Origin: Physcomitrium patens
Taxonomy: Eukaryota; Streptophyta; Bryopsida; Funariales; Funariaceae
Length of the DNA: 64,000 nucleotides
Assembly (NCBI RefSeq): GCF_000002425.4
Contig: NC_037270.1
Location: 5,747,450-5,811,449, forward strand
Direction: 5' to 3'
Each line of letters begins with the position of its first letter. Position 1 is the first letter of the stretch. The notes beneath the pieces are model-generated. The model was not told the DNA's origin, made no database searches, and saw nothing but the letters and a program-made list of their open reading frames with translations. The position numbers and the translations under genes were made by a program. This document shows, piece after piece, positions 37,401-49,949 of this stretch.

Positions 37401-40400
37401 AATTTTCAAATTGTTTTATTGGTCTCTATCTTCAACCATCCCAAATACATCCAATTCTGAATTCAATTCATTAACTCCAATTTACATCATTTTTTTTATT
37501 ATTTTTCTTTATTTTAAATGCTTTTGAATTATATTGTGTATACACATGAAGATTTATGTTTAAATTGGTATTTTTATAATTGGATTTTTGTATTCATGAG
37601 GAGAATAAAGGTTATAGAGTTCAACTTTGGTGGCTGCATTTTTATATTCATTGCATTTGTATTTTTATTCTTCTTTTTTGTATTTTTGTGGTTTTAAGGT
37701 CATTGCAATTATATTCTGTATTTACAAGTAAAGCAAGTAAATTAGGATTTTAGTAAAAAGTTACACTAAGTATAATTCAACTTTAATAGTAGGAGAAGGA
37801 TTATAAAGAAGAGAGGTTTGATAAAAAAAAACTATGCCAAGTTTCTATTAGATATTTATAACTTACTAAAACTATTTATTTAGCATTTACAGAAATTTAA
37901 ATAAGAAAAAATTTGGTCAATGTTTTTATATTATAGAAATGATATTATGTTATTCTTTAATTTACTAATACTATTTATTATTATTTATATGTTAGTAATT
38001 TGAATCTTTGGAATTAATGTTGTTTATTATATTTAGAGATATTCTATGTTTATTTGTTACAATTGTTGTAGACCTTACACTTCTTGTAGCTTCAAAATTT
38101 GTAGGTAATGCCAATTCTAATAGCATTATTTTATATCATTGTTTGAAATCATGTATACAAAAAACAAAAAATACCAATAGAGCTATAAGGTCTCAAATTA
38201 GAACCACTACAATATATAATAATATGTTGTATTGATTTATTATAAATATAGAATCTAGAGCCCAAGATGCATCCTATATTTTTTTCTTTAGAACCTATTT
38301 TATAAAGTAATCTTAAATGACTAGCACAAAAAATATTTTTTAACAATCAATATTTTTTTTATCATACAATTGAAAGAAAAAAAAAAATTTGATTATTATA
38401 TAAGTGTAATATTCTATTTGAGCAACATCCCTATTATCTTCTTATAATATGTATATATATATATATTATTATTATTATTATTATTATCACAAATTATATT
38501 ATCTTCTAAATATTTTAAAATTAAATATATTTTGGAAACTTGATAAAAATGAAAATATAATATAGATTTATAAATTTTCTGAAATATACCAATTATTCAA
38601 TTTTTAAAAATGAATATAGGACTGGTATATGTTGCTCTCTAATTATTTAAATTTATTTTTTTCTTCATTTTATAATTGTTAAGATGCCAATTTCATAGAT
38701 TTTATAAAAAATATATATTTCACTTGTTTTTTTATCCAAATAATAACATTAGGATGCATTGGAAAAATTAACCATCAGTTTAAAGCCATAGTGAATGCCA
38801 AATTATTTAATGTAGATATGAATTTGACTTTGTCTGTTTTTTTTGGTATTTTAATTTAAAAACTAATTATTTAAACTTTGTTCTATTTTTTTATAAAAAA
38901 TTTGCAAGTTTATAATTGTCTTTTTCTATCTCTGTGATATAGGTACAATTGTTATTACTATAAATCTAATAATAATAATACATCACAAATTTCTCTTTCA
39001 AATATTAATATGCAATACACTTTTGTAATACAATATGTTTAAAAGAAGTTCTATTTAAAATTATATAAAGATATAAATTATCAATAGTTGTCCAATCATT
39101 TTAATATTAGATACTTGAACAAATATTATTTATTTAATAAAATCTTAAGTATATTTTGTATAAATGCTCCTAATCTTCATGTCTAAGTTATAATTCTAAT
39201 AAATTACATTAATAGTATATGTAGAACCTAATTATTTAATTTTTATTATAAACATGGCATAATTCTAAAATTACAAAAATAAGTAGATTCATTGGATTAT
39301 CTTATATGATTAGTTTTATTTTTTCTTCATAATTTTCTCTTATTTTGTAACATAAAAATATTTTTGAATATAAAAAAAAAAATAATGAATTTTAGGTAGA
39401 TAAATATTGAGATTGACTTTGTAAGTTACTTCTATTTTTTTTAAATAATTCAATAAATAAACAAAGTATAGCTAAATTTATTCTATCTATTTTAAATAAT
39501 TATTTTTAGAAAATTAAATAAAAATATCATAAGACATATATATATATATATATATATATACATTATTAATATCATTTTAAAGTTTTTTCACTAAATAATG
39601 GCATATGCATTAAAAACATTTGTATCAACTTCATCATATATGTGAGCATTGATTCCATGTTCTTCATTGCTTTAATTTATATTAGAAAAAATTATAATGA
39701 AAAAAAAAATTGAATATCAAAATTTTTAAACATCTAAATAATAAAATTTTATTATTATATATATTTTAGTATATATATTTTAGTATATATATTTTAGTAA
39801 AATATATATTTACTAAAATATATATACTTTTTTTCATAATATGGCTTTAAAAAATTTTAATTAATCTTTTGAGGAATTATAAATCTAGAATATAATATCT
39901 ATTATAACCATTTATTTTTATACTCCTCCACACTGAATACGAAATCTAAAAATTATTATATAAAAATATTATTAAACTCTAAAAAATCATTTAATTTAAT
40001 GAACCTTATACAAAAAATTAACTTATGTCATATTAAAAAAGAAAAAAAAAAGAAAAAAAATTAATATATTAAAAAATATAAATACACCAATATAAGTTTT
40101 AGTATTTATAGTAATATTATTTTTAGCTTACTATTAATTAGATAAGATATGAAACATATAAAAAATAATTACAACTATAATAAGAATATTAAAATCTATA
40201 GAAGCTTACTTGACTAACATATTATAATAAGTATATCAAAATCCTTGAAGAATAACTTTACTGGCATATCACTCATATGTTTATCTACCTAAAATACATA
40301 AAAATAAATATTTTTAGTATATTTAAATATTTATTTTAAATCTCAATTTTACAAGATAGAAGCACTACCTTTGTTGGTTGTAATTTCATCTAATTTTGAA

Positions 40401-40812
40401 GGAATCTAAAATTATTTAAGATTGATTTTTAAAATGATAATTTTAATGCAAGTAATAGAATTGTGACAATAATTATTTTTTAAAGTCAATTAATAGTATG
40501 TTAACTATACATAAATACAATTACAAAACTAAATAGTATCTTATCTTCTATACATTAATTGAAGTTGGATTATGATATTAAAGAAGTAGAATCTTTATTT
40601 TTTTTTGAATTTATCTTCTTTATATTATATTCAAATATAAAAAATCTAAAAATAATAAAATCAATAAAAAAAAATAAAAAAAATAGATATGAAATTTTTA
40701 TATTATAAATAATATTAATTTTTTTTTTTATAGATATTTAAAAATTTACTGTGTATCTTACAAATTGGGTTAAATTTGTAACTTTCAATTATTCAATCTT
40801 TGAGCCCAAATT
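37401..40812. other. extremely AT-rich DNA without genes
   Basis: About 3.4 kb dominated by A/T runs, with TA microsatellites near 38450-38470 and 39537-39560 and an ATT/TTA run near 38465-38487. CG dinucleotides are almost absent. Reading frames are short and low-complexity. This is probably decayed transposon DNA, but no protein domain can be made out. Confidence 0.6.
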
Positions 40813-41427
40813 TGTTATGGACATATAACTGAAGAAGGTTCTAGAAGGATCTAGAAGGTTCCAGAAGGTTTTAGAAGGTTCTAGAAGATACTAGTAGATT
40901 CTAAGAAGACTCTTGAAAGTTCTAAGAGGTTCCAGAAGGTTTCAAAAGGTTCCAAAAGATTCTAAGAAAGTTCTAGAAGGTCATAGGAGGTCCTAGAAGA
41001 TTCTAGAAGGCTTTAGATGATTTCAAAAGTTATTGAAGAAGGATCTTAGGCTTTCTTTATTCTCAAGCCTTATAGAAACTTTTTAACAAGCTTCTTAAGA
41101 CCTAATATATATAAGAGTCAAGGTTGAGGGGATTCTCAATCTCGACAACTCACTTCTTGTGGTTTAGTTAGGATCTTCTTGCCTTGTATCTAGTTGTTGT
41201 TTTAATGTCGAGTTAACTCCATTCCTTGGACTTGAATCCTTGTCTTATATATGGTCCTTAACAATTTGTCAAGACTGCCATAAAATAATATTAGGAGCTT
41301 AGTCTTTGTTGAAAAAGAGTGAATTATCCCTCTTCTTGGAAGTACTATAGGATTCTAGAGGTTGCAGATTACCCTCTTGTAGACTAATATAATTCTTTTC
41401 TTAATATTATTTTGGTTTCTTTTTTTT
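40813..41427 (+). repeat. 5' LTR of the plus-strand Ty3/gypsy element
   Basis: It begins TGTTATGGACATATAAC, which pairs base for base with the 3' LTR start TGTCACGAACATACAAC at 46625; three of the four differences are C/T. U3 contains the GAA/TTC array (40831-41010), then a TATA box (about 41104-41113, in AATATATATAAGAG), then TTGACAACTCACTTCTT-like R/U5 text shared with the 3' copy. The right end is placed at a decayed primer-binding-site-like stretch (ATCATAGATCAGG, about 41429-41442) that resembles the initiator-Met tRNA site TGGTATCAGAGC with transition changes. The right boundary is uncertain by some tens of bases. Confidence 0.8.
40831..41010 (+). promoter_or_regulatory. heat-shock-element-like array in 5' LTR
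   Basis: GAA triplets at 40834, 40844, 40854, 40864, 40874 and 40884 alternate with TTC at 40839, 40859 and 40879 (degenerate at 40849 and 40869). That is exactly the nGAAnnTTCnnGAAn five-base rhythm of heat shock elements. More degenerate units continue to about 41010 with the same 10-bp period. The array ends about 95 bp upstream of the LTR TATA box. Binding by heat shock factor is inference; a 10-bp tandem repeat grown by slippage would look similar. Confidence 0.65.
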
Positions 41428-44400
41428 ATATCATAGATCAGGTTTTTTTCTTTTCAAGGCGTGTATTTCTCTAATTTTTTATGGGAGAAGGTAGAAAAAT
41501 GAATATGATAGAGTCAAAAGAGATCAAGTTAGATTCTATTATTACTGCTCTTGAAGCATTGAGGATTAGGACAGAGATTTTGTGGAAGCAGAATGAAGAA
41601 CTATATATGACCATACATAATAGTCAAAGAATCGGAGTGCATCAACTACCACATCAAATTACAACAAAGGTTCCAAATTCTCAAATGACCATATCTATTT
41701 CAAATATTGAAGGTGCATCTACTCAAGGCAATGATTTGATAACAATAACAACAAAAGAACCAAAGATTAACCTTACGAAAAAATTTAATAGTACCTGCTC
41801 AAAATTTTATGGCTTTATAAACCAAGTACAATTAATCACCTTGCTTCAACCTCAATGATATTTCATTGAAGCATCTCGTATTGGTTTGATTAAAACTTTG
41901 CTCTTGGGTCAAGCTTTATCTTGATTCATCCCATTATTTGAAAAGAATTCTCCTATATTATACAATTTTGAAGCATTTTTGGCAGCATTTGGTGAACATG
42001 ATAAGGTTTATTCTTCAACAATTAAAATTTGAAGCCTTTGATAAGGAATCCGCTCTACATCAATATATGCCTCAGATTTTTGACAATTAATATGTAATAT
42101 AAATTGGAGAGAAGATGCATTGATGAGCCAATTTCATTGAGGATTTAGAGACGATGTCAAGGACTTATTGTTGTCTATGCCAAATCCTTTAACATTCAAT
42201 GAAGCCATTAGGTAAGCTGTGAAGTACAATAATTGTTTATTTCAACAATGATAAGATAAATGTTCTTCAATTATGCCACATGTATACACCAATTATTCTA
42301 GAGCTTCTTCACTATGCAATTCTAATGAACAATTGGAAGCAGAAGATATGCAGATTGATACAGTTTGCTTCAAATCTCTTTCTAAACAAGAAAAAAAGCA
42401 TCGAAGGAAACTTGGCCTATGTTTATATTACGAAAAACCTGGCCATAAGATTAATAATTGTTTAGAGAAATACTAGCATACATATCAAATGAGGAGTGTG
42501 GCCACATCATCAAAAGCGTTGCAAGAAAACAAGGGCATCCAACTATAGTAGGGACCGTGCGACTAGATTCTTCACTATCACAAACCAAAAAAGCTCATGT
42601 ATTCTCTATTAGCCCTTCTGATTGTTTTATTATACCTGTACGGTTAGGAGTCACAAAACTAAATTATCATGCATTATTTGATTTGAGAGCCTCTATATGT
42701 TTTATTGACAAAGAATTTTCTAGATCACACAAAATCTATAGAGTCAAAAAATCCAAAGCCGTATATATAGAAGTAATAGATGGTCGACCTTTATCCTTTG
42801 GAGACATCACTCATGAAACAATTCCATTAGAAATAACCTTTGACAACCATAGCAGCCAAGTAGTATTTAAAGTCATTAGATAACTATCAAGTCCAGACAT
42901 TTTAGGACTCTGATGGCTTGAAAAATACAATCCTTAGATAGATTGGGTATCACAAAAGTTAAAATTTCCTCTAGTAGATCATGGAACCCCTAGATCTATG
43001 AAAAATCTTGTAACATTCGACAAGCCAAAACTTAAATAACATTTATTTATCAAAGCTAGAATATTTGTGAGGGTAGCCAAACATAGTATTATATTTGTTG
43101 TCTAAGCAAATCTACAATTGGAACCTATGGTTGCTACAACAACAATTCCAAAGGCATATAAGGATTTTAAAAATATATTTGAAAAGAAAAATGCGGATAT
43201 CCTATCAAAGCATTGCCCTTAGAATTGTGCAATTGACTTTCAAGAAGATGCTCAACCACCATTTGGATCTATCTACAATTTATCTCAAAATGAACTTGCG
43301 ACTTTAAAAGGATATATTGAGGAAAATCTGGCTAAGAATTTTATTTGACATTCTAAATCACTAGCTGGTGCTCTAATATTATTTGTGAAGAAGAAAGATA
43401 GATCCTTACGAATGTATGTCGATTATTGAAGTCTTAATAAAATCACAGTAAAGAATCAATATCCATTGCTATTCATATCAGGACTTCTTGATCAACTTAG
43501 TCAAGTAAAGATCTTTATAAAGATTGATCTATGAGGCGTGTATAATTTGGGACGTATTTAAGAGGGAGATGAATGAAAGACAACATTTTACACCAAGTAT
43601 GGTCATTTTGAATACAATGGCATGTCTTTTGGACTTACTAATGCTCCGGCTATATTCTAACATTTAATGAATGACATATTTTGCGAGTATCTTGATGACT
43701 TTGTTGTGATCTATTTGGATGATATTCTAATCTTTTCCAAGAATCCAAAAGACCATAAAAAATATATTTGCCTTGAGTTGGAGAAGCTACAACGTGTTGG
43801 ACTATATACGAAACTGGAAAAGTATATATTTCATACACCTTAAGTCAAATTTGTTGGATATATTATTTCCAAGAAAGGCCTTTTTATAGATCCAAAGAAG
43901 GTGCAAGCAATAATTGTTTAGGCAAAGTCAAAAACTATATGTGATGTCCAATGCTTTCTTAGATTTACAAACTTTTATAAGTTTTTTGTTAAGAATTACT
44001 CTAAGATTGCTACTCCACTTACGTGGTTGACATGCAAGGACAAATTAGACTAGGGCCTTGAAGCAGAGAAAGTTTTTCAAATCTTAAAATATGCTTTCAC
44101 AACAGCTCCAATTTTGATACATCCAGATTCCAACAAGCCCTATTTTATGGAGATTGATGCCTTAGACTTTGCATTGGAAGCAGTTTTGTCACAATATGGA
44201 GAAGATGGAAAACTTCTTTCAATTGTATTCCATTCTAAAAAATTCTTAGCAATAAAAATTAATTATAAAATCCATGATAAATAACTACTTACTATTGTAG
44301 ATGCTTTCCAAGAATGGCATGACTTTCTTAAAGGCGCCTCTCATCAAGTGATTATATATATAGATCACAAGAATCTTATATACTTCATGTTAGCTCGAAT

Positions 44401-46624
44401 ATTGAACTGTCACCAAGCACGTTGGAGTATATCTTTGTCACGATTTGACTTTTGCATGTCATATCAACTCGGGAGCCAACAAGTATTATCAAATGCATTA
44501 TCAAGATATTCCTACCTTGAACCAAAAAAAGACGAGGTAACATATGATCAACAACAAGCAACCTTATTAAAACTTAAGCAATTTCATCTTTGAACAATTA
44601 ATATATCAATGCCTATGGATTTATCATTTCTTGATCACGTTCGTTAAGCCTCAAATACAGACCCTCTTGTTCTTAATATCAAACGTCTTGCCAACAACCT
44701 TCCTGAAGAGTCTTTTAAATTCAAGTATGAAGACAACCTCTTGTTCTTTGAAGAACGTTTGTTCATTCCTAAAGGACCAACCTACCTACACATTCTTCAA
44801 ACACACCATGATTTTTCTGTAGTTAGATATTTTGGATTCAAGAAGACCTTGGAACTTATGTCCAAAGACTTTTGGTGGCCTAAAATGTAGAAGGACGTTA
44901 AAGAATTCGTACTATCATGTGATACTTGTTCAAGGTCAAAGCTTCTTTGACATTGGCCATATGGACTTCTTTAATCCCTTCCTATTCTAAAACAACTATG
45001 ATCATCTATCTCTATGGATTTTATTATAGATCTCCCACCGTCAAATGTATTTGATACTATCTTCATAGTTATTGGTCGATTAACTAAGATGGCTTATTTT
45101 ATATCTTACAAGAAGTCAATTACTCATGAAGAGATGGCAAGACTCTTTATTGACAATGTCTATCATTACCACGGGTTGCCAAATGACATTGTGTTGGATT
45201 GTGGGCCACAATTTGTATCAAGGTTTTGAAAGGGACTTTTCAAGATATTTAAGATTGACATCAACCTTTCCTCTACCTTCCACCTTCAAACTGATGGCCA
45301 AATGGAGCGGATCAACCAAAATTCTTAAGTAATATTTAAGGTGTACCATCAACTATTAATAAGTCGATTAGACTTCCTATTTGTTATTGGCAGAGTTTGC
45401 ATATAATAACACAATCCATGTATCTATGTAGCAAACACTATTCTATTCAAATTATGGTCATCATCCAAAGTTGGATATGATAGAGCCTTCAAAGTTGGCA
45501 AATCCAGCAGCAAAGGAGTTTACTATGAAGATAGCCGAACTTCAAGCAATTATAAAGACTCACCTAAAAAAGACTCAACAACATTATAAGCTATTGGTAG
45601 ATGAATTGAAGAAAGAACATCCTCTATTCCAAGTTGGTGACAAAGTATGGCTTCTTTGGTACAATATAAAAACTAACAGGCTATGTGATAAGTTGGAATA
45701 CCAAAGGCTATGACCATTTGTGATTCAGAAATAAATTAATTACGTAACTCATTACTTGGAGTTATCTTCATCAATGAAGATTCATCCAATCTTTCTTATT
45801 TTACTTTTGGAAAGGTATAAAGAATCGAACATACCAGATCAAAGATAACCACCACCTCCTATAATTGAAATCAATGATCATGTTGAATTTGAGGTAGAAG
45901 AGGTATTAGATTCAAGGATAAGACATGGAAGGCTTGAATATCTGGTCCATTGGCACGGATACGATATCAACGCTCATACGTAAGAACCAACTGACAATCT
46001 TATAAATGCACAAATGAAGGTTCAAAGGTTCCATCAACGACATCCATTCAGACCAACAGCGACAAAATGAAGAATAGTAGCTTAGTAAAATGGCTTCACT
46101 ATAAAGATTCTTAATTCTTGGCCTCATAAAGAAAGGGAAGAGGCAACCTCTGAAGAAACAATTGTTGTCAAATGTTTAGAATAGTATAAGTCAACAGTTT
46201 GAGTTCATGACCATAGTTTGTTTATATTCTTTTGGTCTTGTCTACTTTATATGATATGTATAGTCAAGAGATAGAGACCTTGTCAATCATACCATCTCAA
46301 TTAATTAGCTTGAAATGATCTTGAGATGAAAAGTTGTCTGAACCATGAAGACATTAAAAGATATCTAATAATAGGTCATTGGTAATTGTGTTTGAGATAG
46401 AACCTACATATGAAAGACTTCCAGAAGGAGTGTTTGCATGACAATTCCCTAAAGAAGATATCGAAGTTCATGCTTAGTCACAAATAGAAGGCTTAGAACA
46501 CTATTGATGGCTATAAAGACCTATGAACTATTTACATCATGAAAAAAAATTAGAATATATAACGAATATTATGTAATAGGACTTCAACTTCTTATGGAGA
46601 CCTTGAAGCTAGAAGAGGAGGTGA
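41428..46624 (+). mobile_element. internal region of a decayed Ty3/gypsy chromovirus (gag-pol remnants)
   Basis: Domain order on the plus strand is Ty3/gypsy: gag (from 41481, open to 41858, then broken); a zinc-knuckle remnant near 42415-42465 (CLYYEKPGHKINNC, one cysteine replaced); protease remnant near 42660-42720 (active-site motif altered to DLRAS); reverse transcriptase about 43360-43860 with YLDDILIFSK near 43710; RNase H about 44130-44520; integrase zinc-binding region about 44790-44950; integrase core from 45014; and a chromodomain-like end (EYLVHWHGYD) near 45930-45985. A purine tract (AGAAGAGGAGGTGA) sits directly before the 3' LTR. Many in-frame stops and frameshifts make the copy inactive. 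The stops lie mostly where Gln, Trp or Arg codons are expected, one transition away. Confidence 0.9.
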
Positions 46625-47155
46625 TGTCACGAACATACAACTTAAGAAGGTTCCAAAAGATTCTAGAAGGTTCCAGAAGGTTTCAAAATATTTTAGAAGG
46701 TTCTAAAAGATTCCAAAAGATTTTAGAAGGTTCTAGTAGATTCTAAGAAGGCTCTTAAAGGTTCTAGGAGGTTCCAAAAGATTTTAGAAGGTTCCAATAG
46801 ATTCTAAGAAAGTTCTAGAAAGTCATTGGAGGTCATAGAAGGTTCCAGGAGGCTTTAGATGATTTAGGAAATTATTGAAGAAGGATCTTAGACTAGCTTT
46901 GTTTTCAAGCCTCATAGAAACTTCTCAAGAAGCTTCCTAGGACCTAGTATATATAGGAGCTAAGGCTGAGAGGGTCCTCATTCTTGACAACTCACTTCTT
47001 ATGGTTTAGTTAAGACCTTCTTGCCTTATATCTAGTTGTTGTTTTAAAGTCAAGTTAATTCCATTCTTTGGTCTTAAATCCTTGTCTTATATTTGGTTTG
47101 TAATAAAATTTCATGATTTTTCTTATTTTGACATAATATTATATGGATTTGTAAT
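46625..47155 (+). repeat. 3' LTR of the plus-strand Ty3/gypsy element
   Basis: It starts TGTCACGAACATACAAC immediately after a purine-rich tract. It repeats the 5' LTR in order: GAA/TTC array (46645 to about 46850), TATA box (about 46945-46953), GACAACTCACTTCTTATGG, then TCTAGTTGTTGTTTTAA. It is shorter than the 5' copy in the U5 part. The right end was placed by matching AATATTAT text near the end of the 5' copy and is approximate. Confidence 0.78.
46645..46850 (+). promoter_or_regulatory. heat-shock-element-like array in 3' LTR
   Basis: This is the same 10-bp-period array as in the 5' LTR. GAA at 46646, 46666 and 46676 alternates with TTC at 46651, 46661 and 46671, then more degenerate units follow. 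Presence in both LTRs shows that the array belonged to the element before insertion. Confidence 0.65.
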
Positions 47156-47339
47156 AAAGAGTTAAGTTACTTTGCCTTGTTCTACTAACACTTGTTAGAT
47201 TGCTATCTTTAAAGCTCCAATTATGCCAAACATAAAAACATTGATAATATCAATATGTTATGTGAAGAAATTTTGTGGCCCATTCTTATTCATCATAAGC
47301 TTTGAACACATTACCAAAGACATAAATTACAAATAATAA

Positions 47340-47735
47340 AAACCTCAATACACTCTTGTATCACTAGAAAAGAATATATATTTGCTTAAAGTTAGTATAA
47401 TATTCAAACTAAAATACCTATTGGCAAAGATAAGATAATAACTCTTAAAATTAGGTTAAAAATAATAATAATAATAATAATAATAATAAGAGTGAAAAAG
47501 GCCTCACTCTTGCTTTCATATATACCTCCTAACTAAGAGCCATATAATTACATTTTATATGACCTTTAATATGTGTCTAACTTGTAAAACACATGTCTAA
47601 CTTCTAAGATTTTTTTTCTATATATACGCCATACAGCTAACTTGCATCACAACTAGCCAACATGTACAACATATGGCAAACTTGTTGACCAAATTTTCAA
47701 TCTATTAATCACCTATAGACATATATGAAGTCAAC
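47340..47735 (-). repeat. partial LTR copy A of the second Ty3/gypsy family
   Basis: It shares with the copies at about 48295, 52070, 56440 and 58375 the text around TATATATACCTCCTAACTAAG, ACACATGTCTAACTT, CATACAGCTAACTTG and GACATATATGAAGTCAA. It breaks off before the terminal TGTCA end. A tandem ATA/AAT run lies beside it at about 47463-47490. Confidence 0.7.
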
Positions 47736-48230
47736 TATGCATCAACAATCCTTGAAATATATTAGATTATTTTTAAACTCAAACTTGGAAGTATCACAAA
47801 ACTTTTACATATTTATAAATATTTACATAATTAATGCCTTTAGAAGATTAATACTTATTGTAAGTAGGAGATATTTTTATCTTTATATTTTTTGCTGCTA
47901 TGATTAATAATACTATAAAATCTTAAATTTCTAATATCTAATTTTAATATTATAGAATCATACATATTGTGATGATATTATACCTACTATTCTAAAATTT
48001 TATTAAATCTTACTTTATCTATATAAATAATCTAATCTTCAACCATTACTATGTAAAGATAAAAACATATAAATTAATTAGATGTTAGTATCAAGCATAA
48101 ATAATATAAAATTATTTTTATAATTTTTAATAAAATTTAATATAAATTATTAAGATATTTTAATAAGATTATTTTTTGCATAAATAAATTAGAAAAAAAT
48201 AAAAATTAAATAATATATAATTGTGTTATA

Positions 48231-48256
48231 ATATGGTATCAAAGACATGAATCACA
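48231..48256 (+). other. primer-binding-site-like sequence
   Basis: TGGTATCAAAGACATGAATC closely resembles the initiator-Met tRNA primer-binding site that follows plant LTRs (TGGTATCAGAGCC). It suggests a remnant plus-strand LTR element to its left, but no matching LTR was identified. Confidence 0.35.
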
Positions 48257-48294
48257 ACAAATTTTTTAAAAAGCAATAGAATCTTATATCTTTT

Positions 48295-48769
48295 AAAAAG
48301 AAAAATTGAAAAAATCAAAGATAGATATAAGATAAAAACTAAAATAGGTATTTTCAAATACAAATAGACTAGAAATTCTAAAGCCAAGACAAGAAGGCAA
48401 GAAAGATATTAGAAATAGTGAAAAAACTTTACTTTTACTTCCATATATATTATTTAACTAAAACATTAAGTGACAATGTTTTATAGGTCATTTGATATGT
48501 ATCCAACTTGTGAAATACATGTCTAACTTATAAGGCAAGTTTTCCACTTGAGCACTATATAGCCAATTTATACCAAAATTTGTTAATATATGTAATATGT
48601 GGCAAACTTTTGGCCAAGTGTTCAACTTATCAATTATTTACAAGTACTTATCAAGTAAAATCCACTTCTTAAGGCTTCTAAAAAGCTTTTTCACAAAATA
48701 TATATTTTTACTTCTAATTAATTTTTCTTATTCTTCTAATTGTTAATGTCAATATTGATGTCTTTGACA
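48295..48769 (-). repeat. LTR copy B of the second family (solo or orphan)
   Basis: It matches the other copies along most of its length. Read on the minus strand it begins TGTCAAAGACATCAATATTG at its right end (48769). No internal coding region is attached on either side, so it is a solo LTR or a leftover. Confidence 0.65.
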
Positions 48770-49949
48770 CACCACTATTTGTGAGCTCTCAATTATGCTC
48801 TAAAATTAAATTTTTTGTTATTTTCCTATTTTATGATAATTAAACATGTTAGATTAGGATTTATATAAGTGAAATTCAGTTTTATAGAATTTTTAGGATT
48901 ACAACCCTTGATGGTATAAATCAAAGCCTAATTCCTTGAATTAGATTAATTAGATTAAAGTGATAAGAGTTAGAAAATTAAAACAGCAACTTAGTTAGTT
49001 TAATAATTTAGATGTTGTTAGTCATTACTATAAGAGTTGACTAAAAGCCTATGAGTGCATCTATAATCATTCACATGATTTAGGAGTTGGAATTATAATT
49101 CTCTAAAATATTTAGGGAAGTTAGCAATGGTAATTTTGGATTTTCCTCCAAATTTGACAAATTTAAGCGGCATGGTGGTTCTTCTACTTAATGGGAGTCT
49201 CTTTAATGCAATGGTGGCACCGGATTTACCTCGTGGAGTGAAGAAAACAAGATCAGCAACCTCTCTTTCAAAATACAAGAAAAGCAATGAAATTCTCATT
49301 TTGAAGAATTTCACAAAAATTGCCAAGATCCTTGTAAGTAAAAACTTCCATAAAAATTATAATTGAGCATGGATTGAGGCATGTGAGTAGTCGATCTTAG
49401 CTTAAAAAGGTGTTTTGAACACAATAGTGAAGTTAGATTTACAAAAAAAATGCTTTCTTGACCACTTACAAGAGCCATCAGCCTTGGTAACGAGATTGGC
49501 TCTTGGATAAATGAAGGCCATAGATCTAGATTAGGGATCTTAAAAATCAAGGGTGAAGATGTAGCCACCCTTCTACAAGCCTCCACTCAATTGTATAAGA
49601 GAGGCTTGATTTTCCAAGCCCTCTCCCTCTCCTCTTTTGGATGAAGGGCGGAGCCATGCCAAAATTTGGCCAAAATCTTAATCTTAATTTTATTTAGATT
49701 TTAATTCTCATTGTGAACCTTGTGATTGTGTATGTATGGATTTTGCATTGTGAAGGATGGTGATTAAGTTTTAAAATATGTTTCATTGAGGTAGATATCT
49801 CCTCAGCCTTCCAAATACCCCAAGGGATTCAAGGGCCTCGGATTTTCTTCAATCAGTCATTCAATTTCTATTTTCTCAATGTGAGATTTTGAATAGTTGT
49901 AGCTTTTGTTGTTAGCTTTTCAACAAGATAAGATTTGCTTGATTCGGAG

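Noticed and set aside
40831-41010. CRISPR-like or satellite interpretation of the 10-bp repeats
   Set aside because: There are no spacers, the unit is far too short, and the array sits inside both LTRs of a retrotransposon in a plant-type genome.
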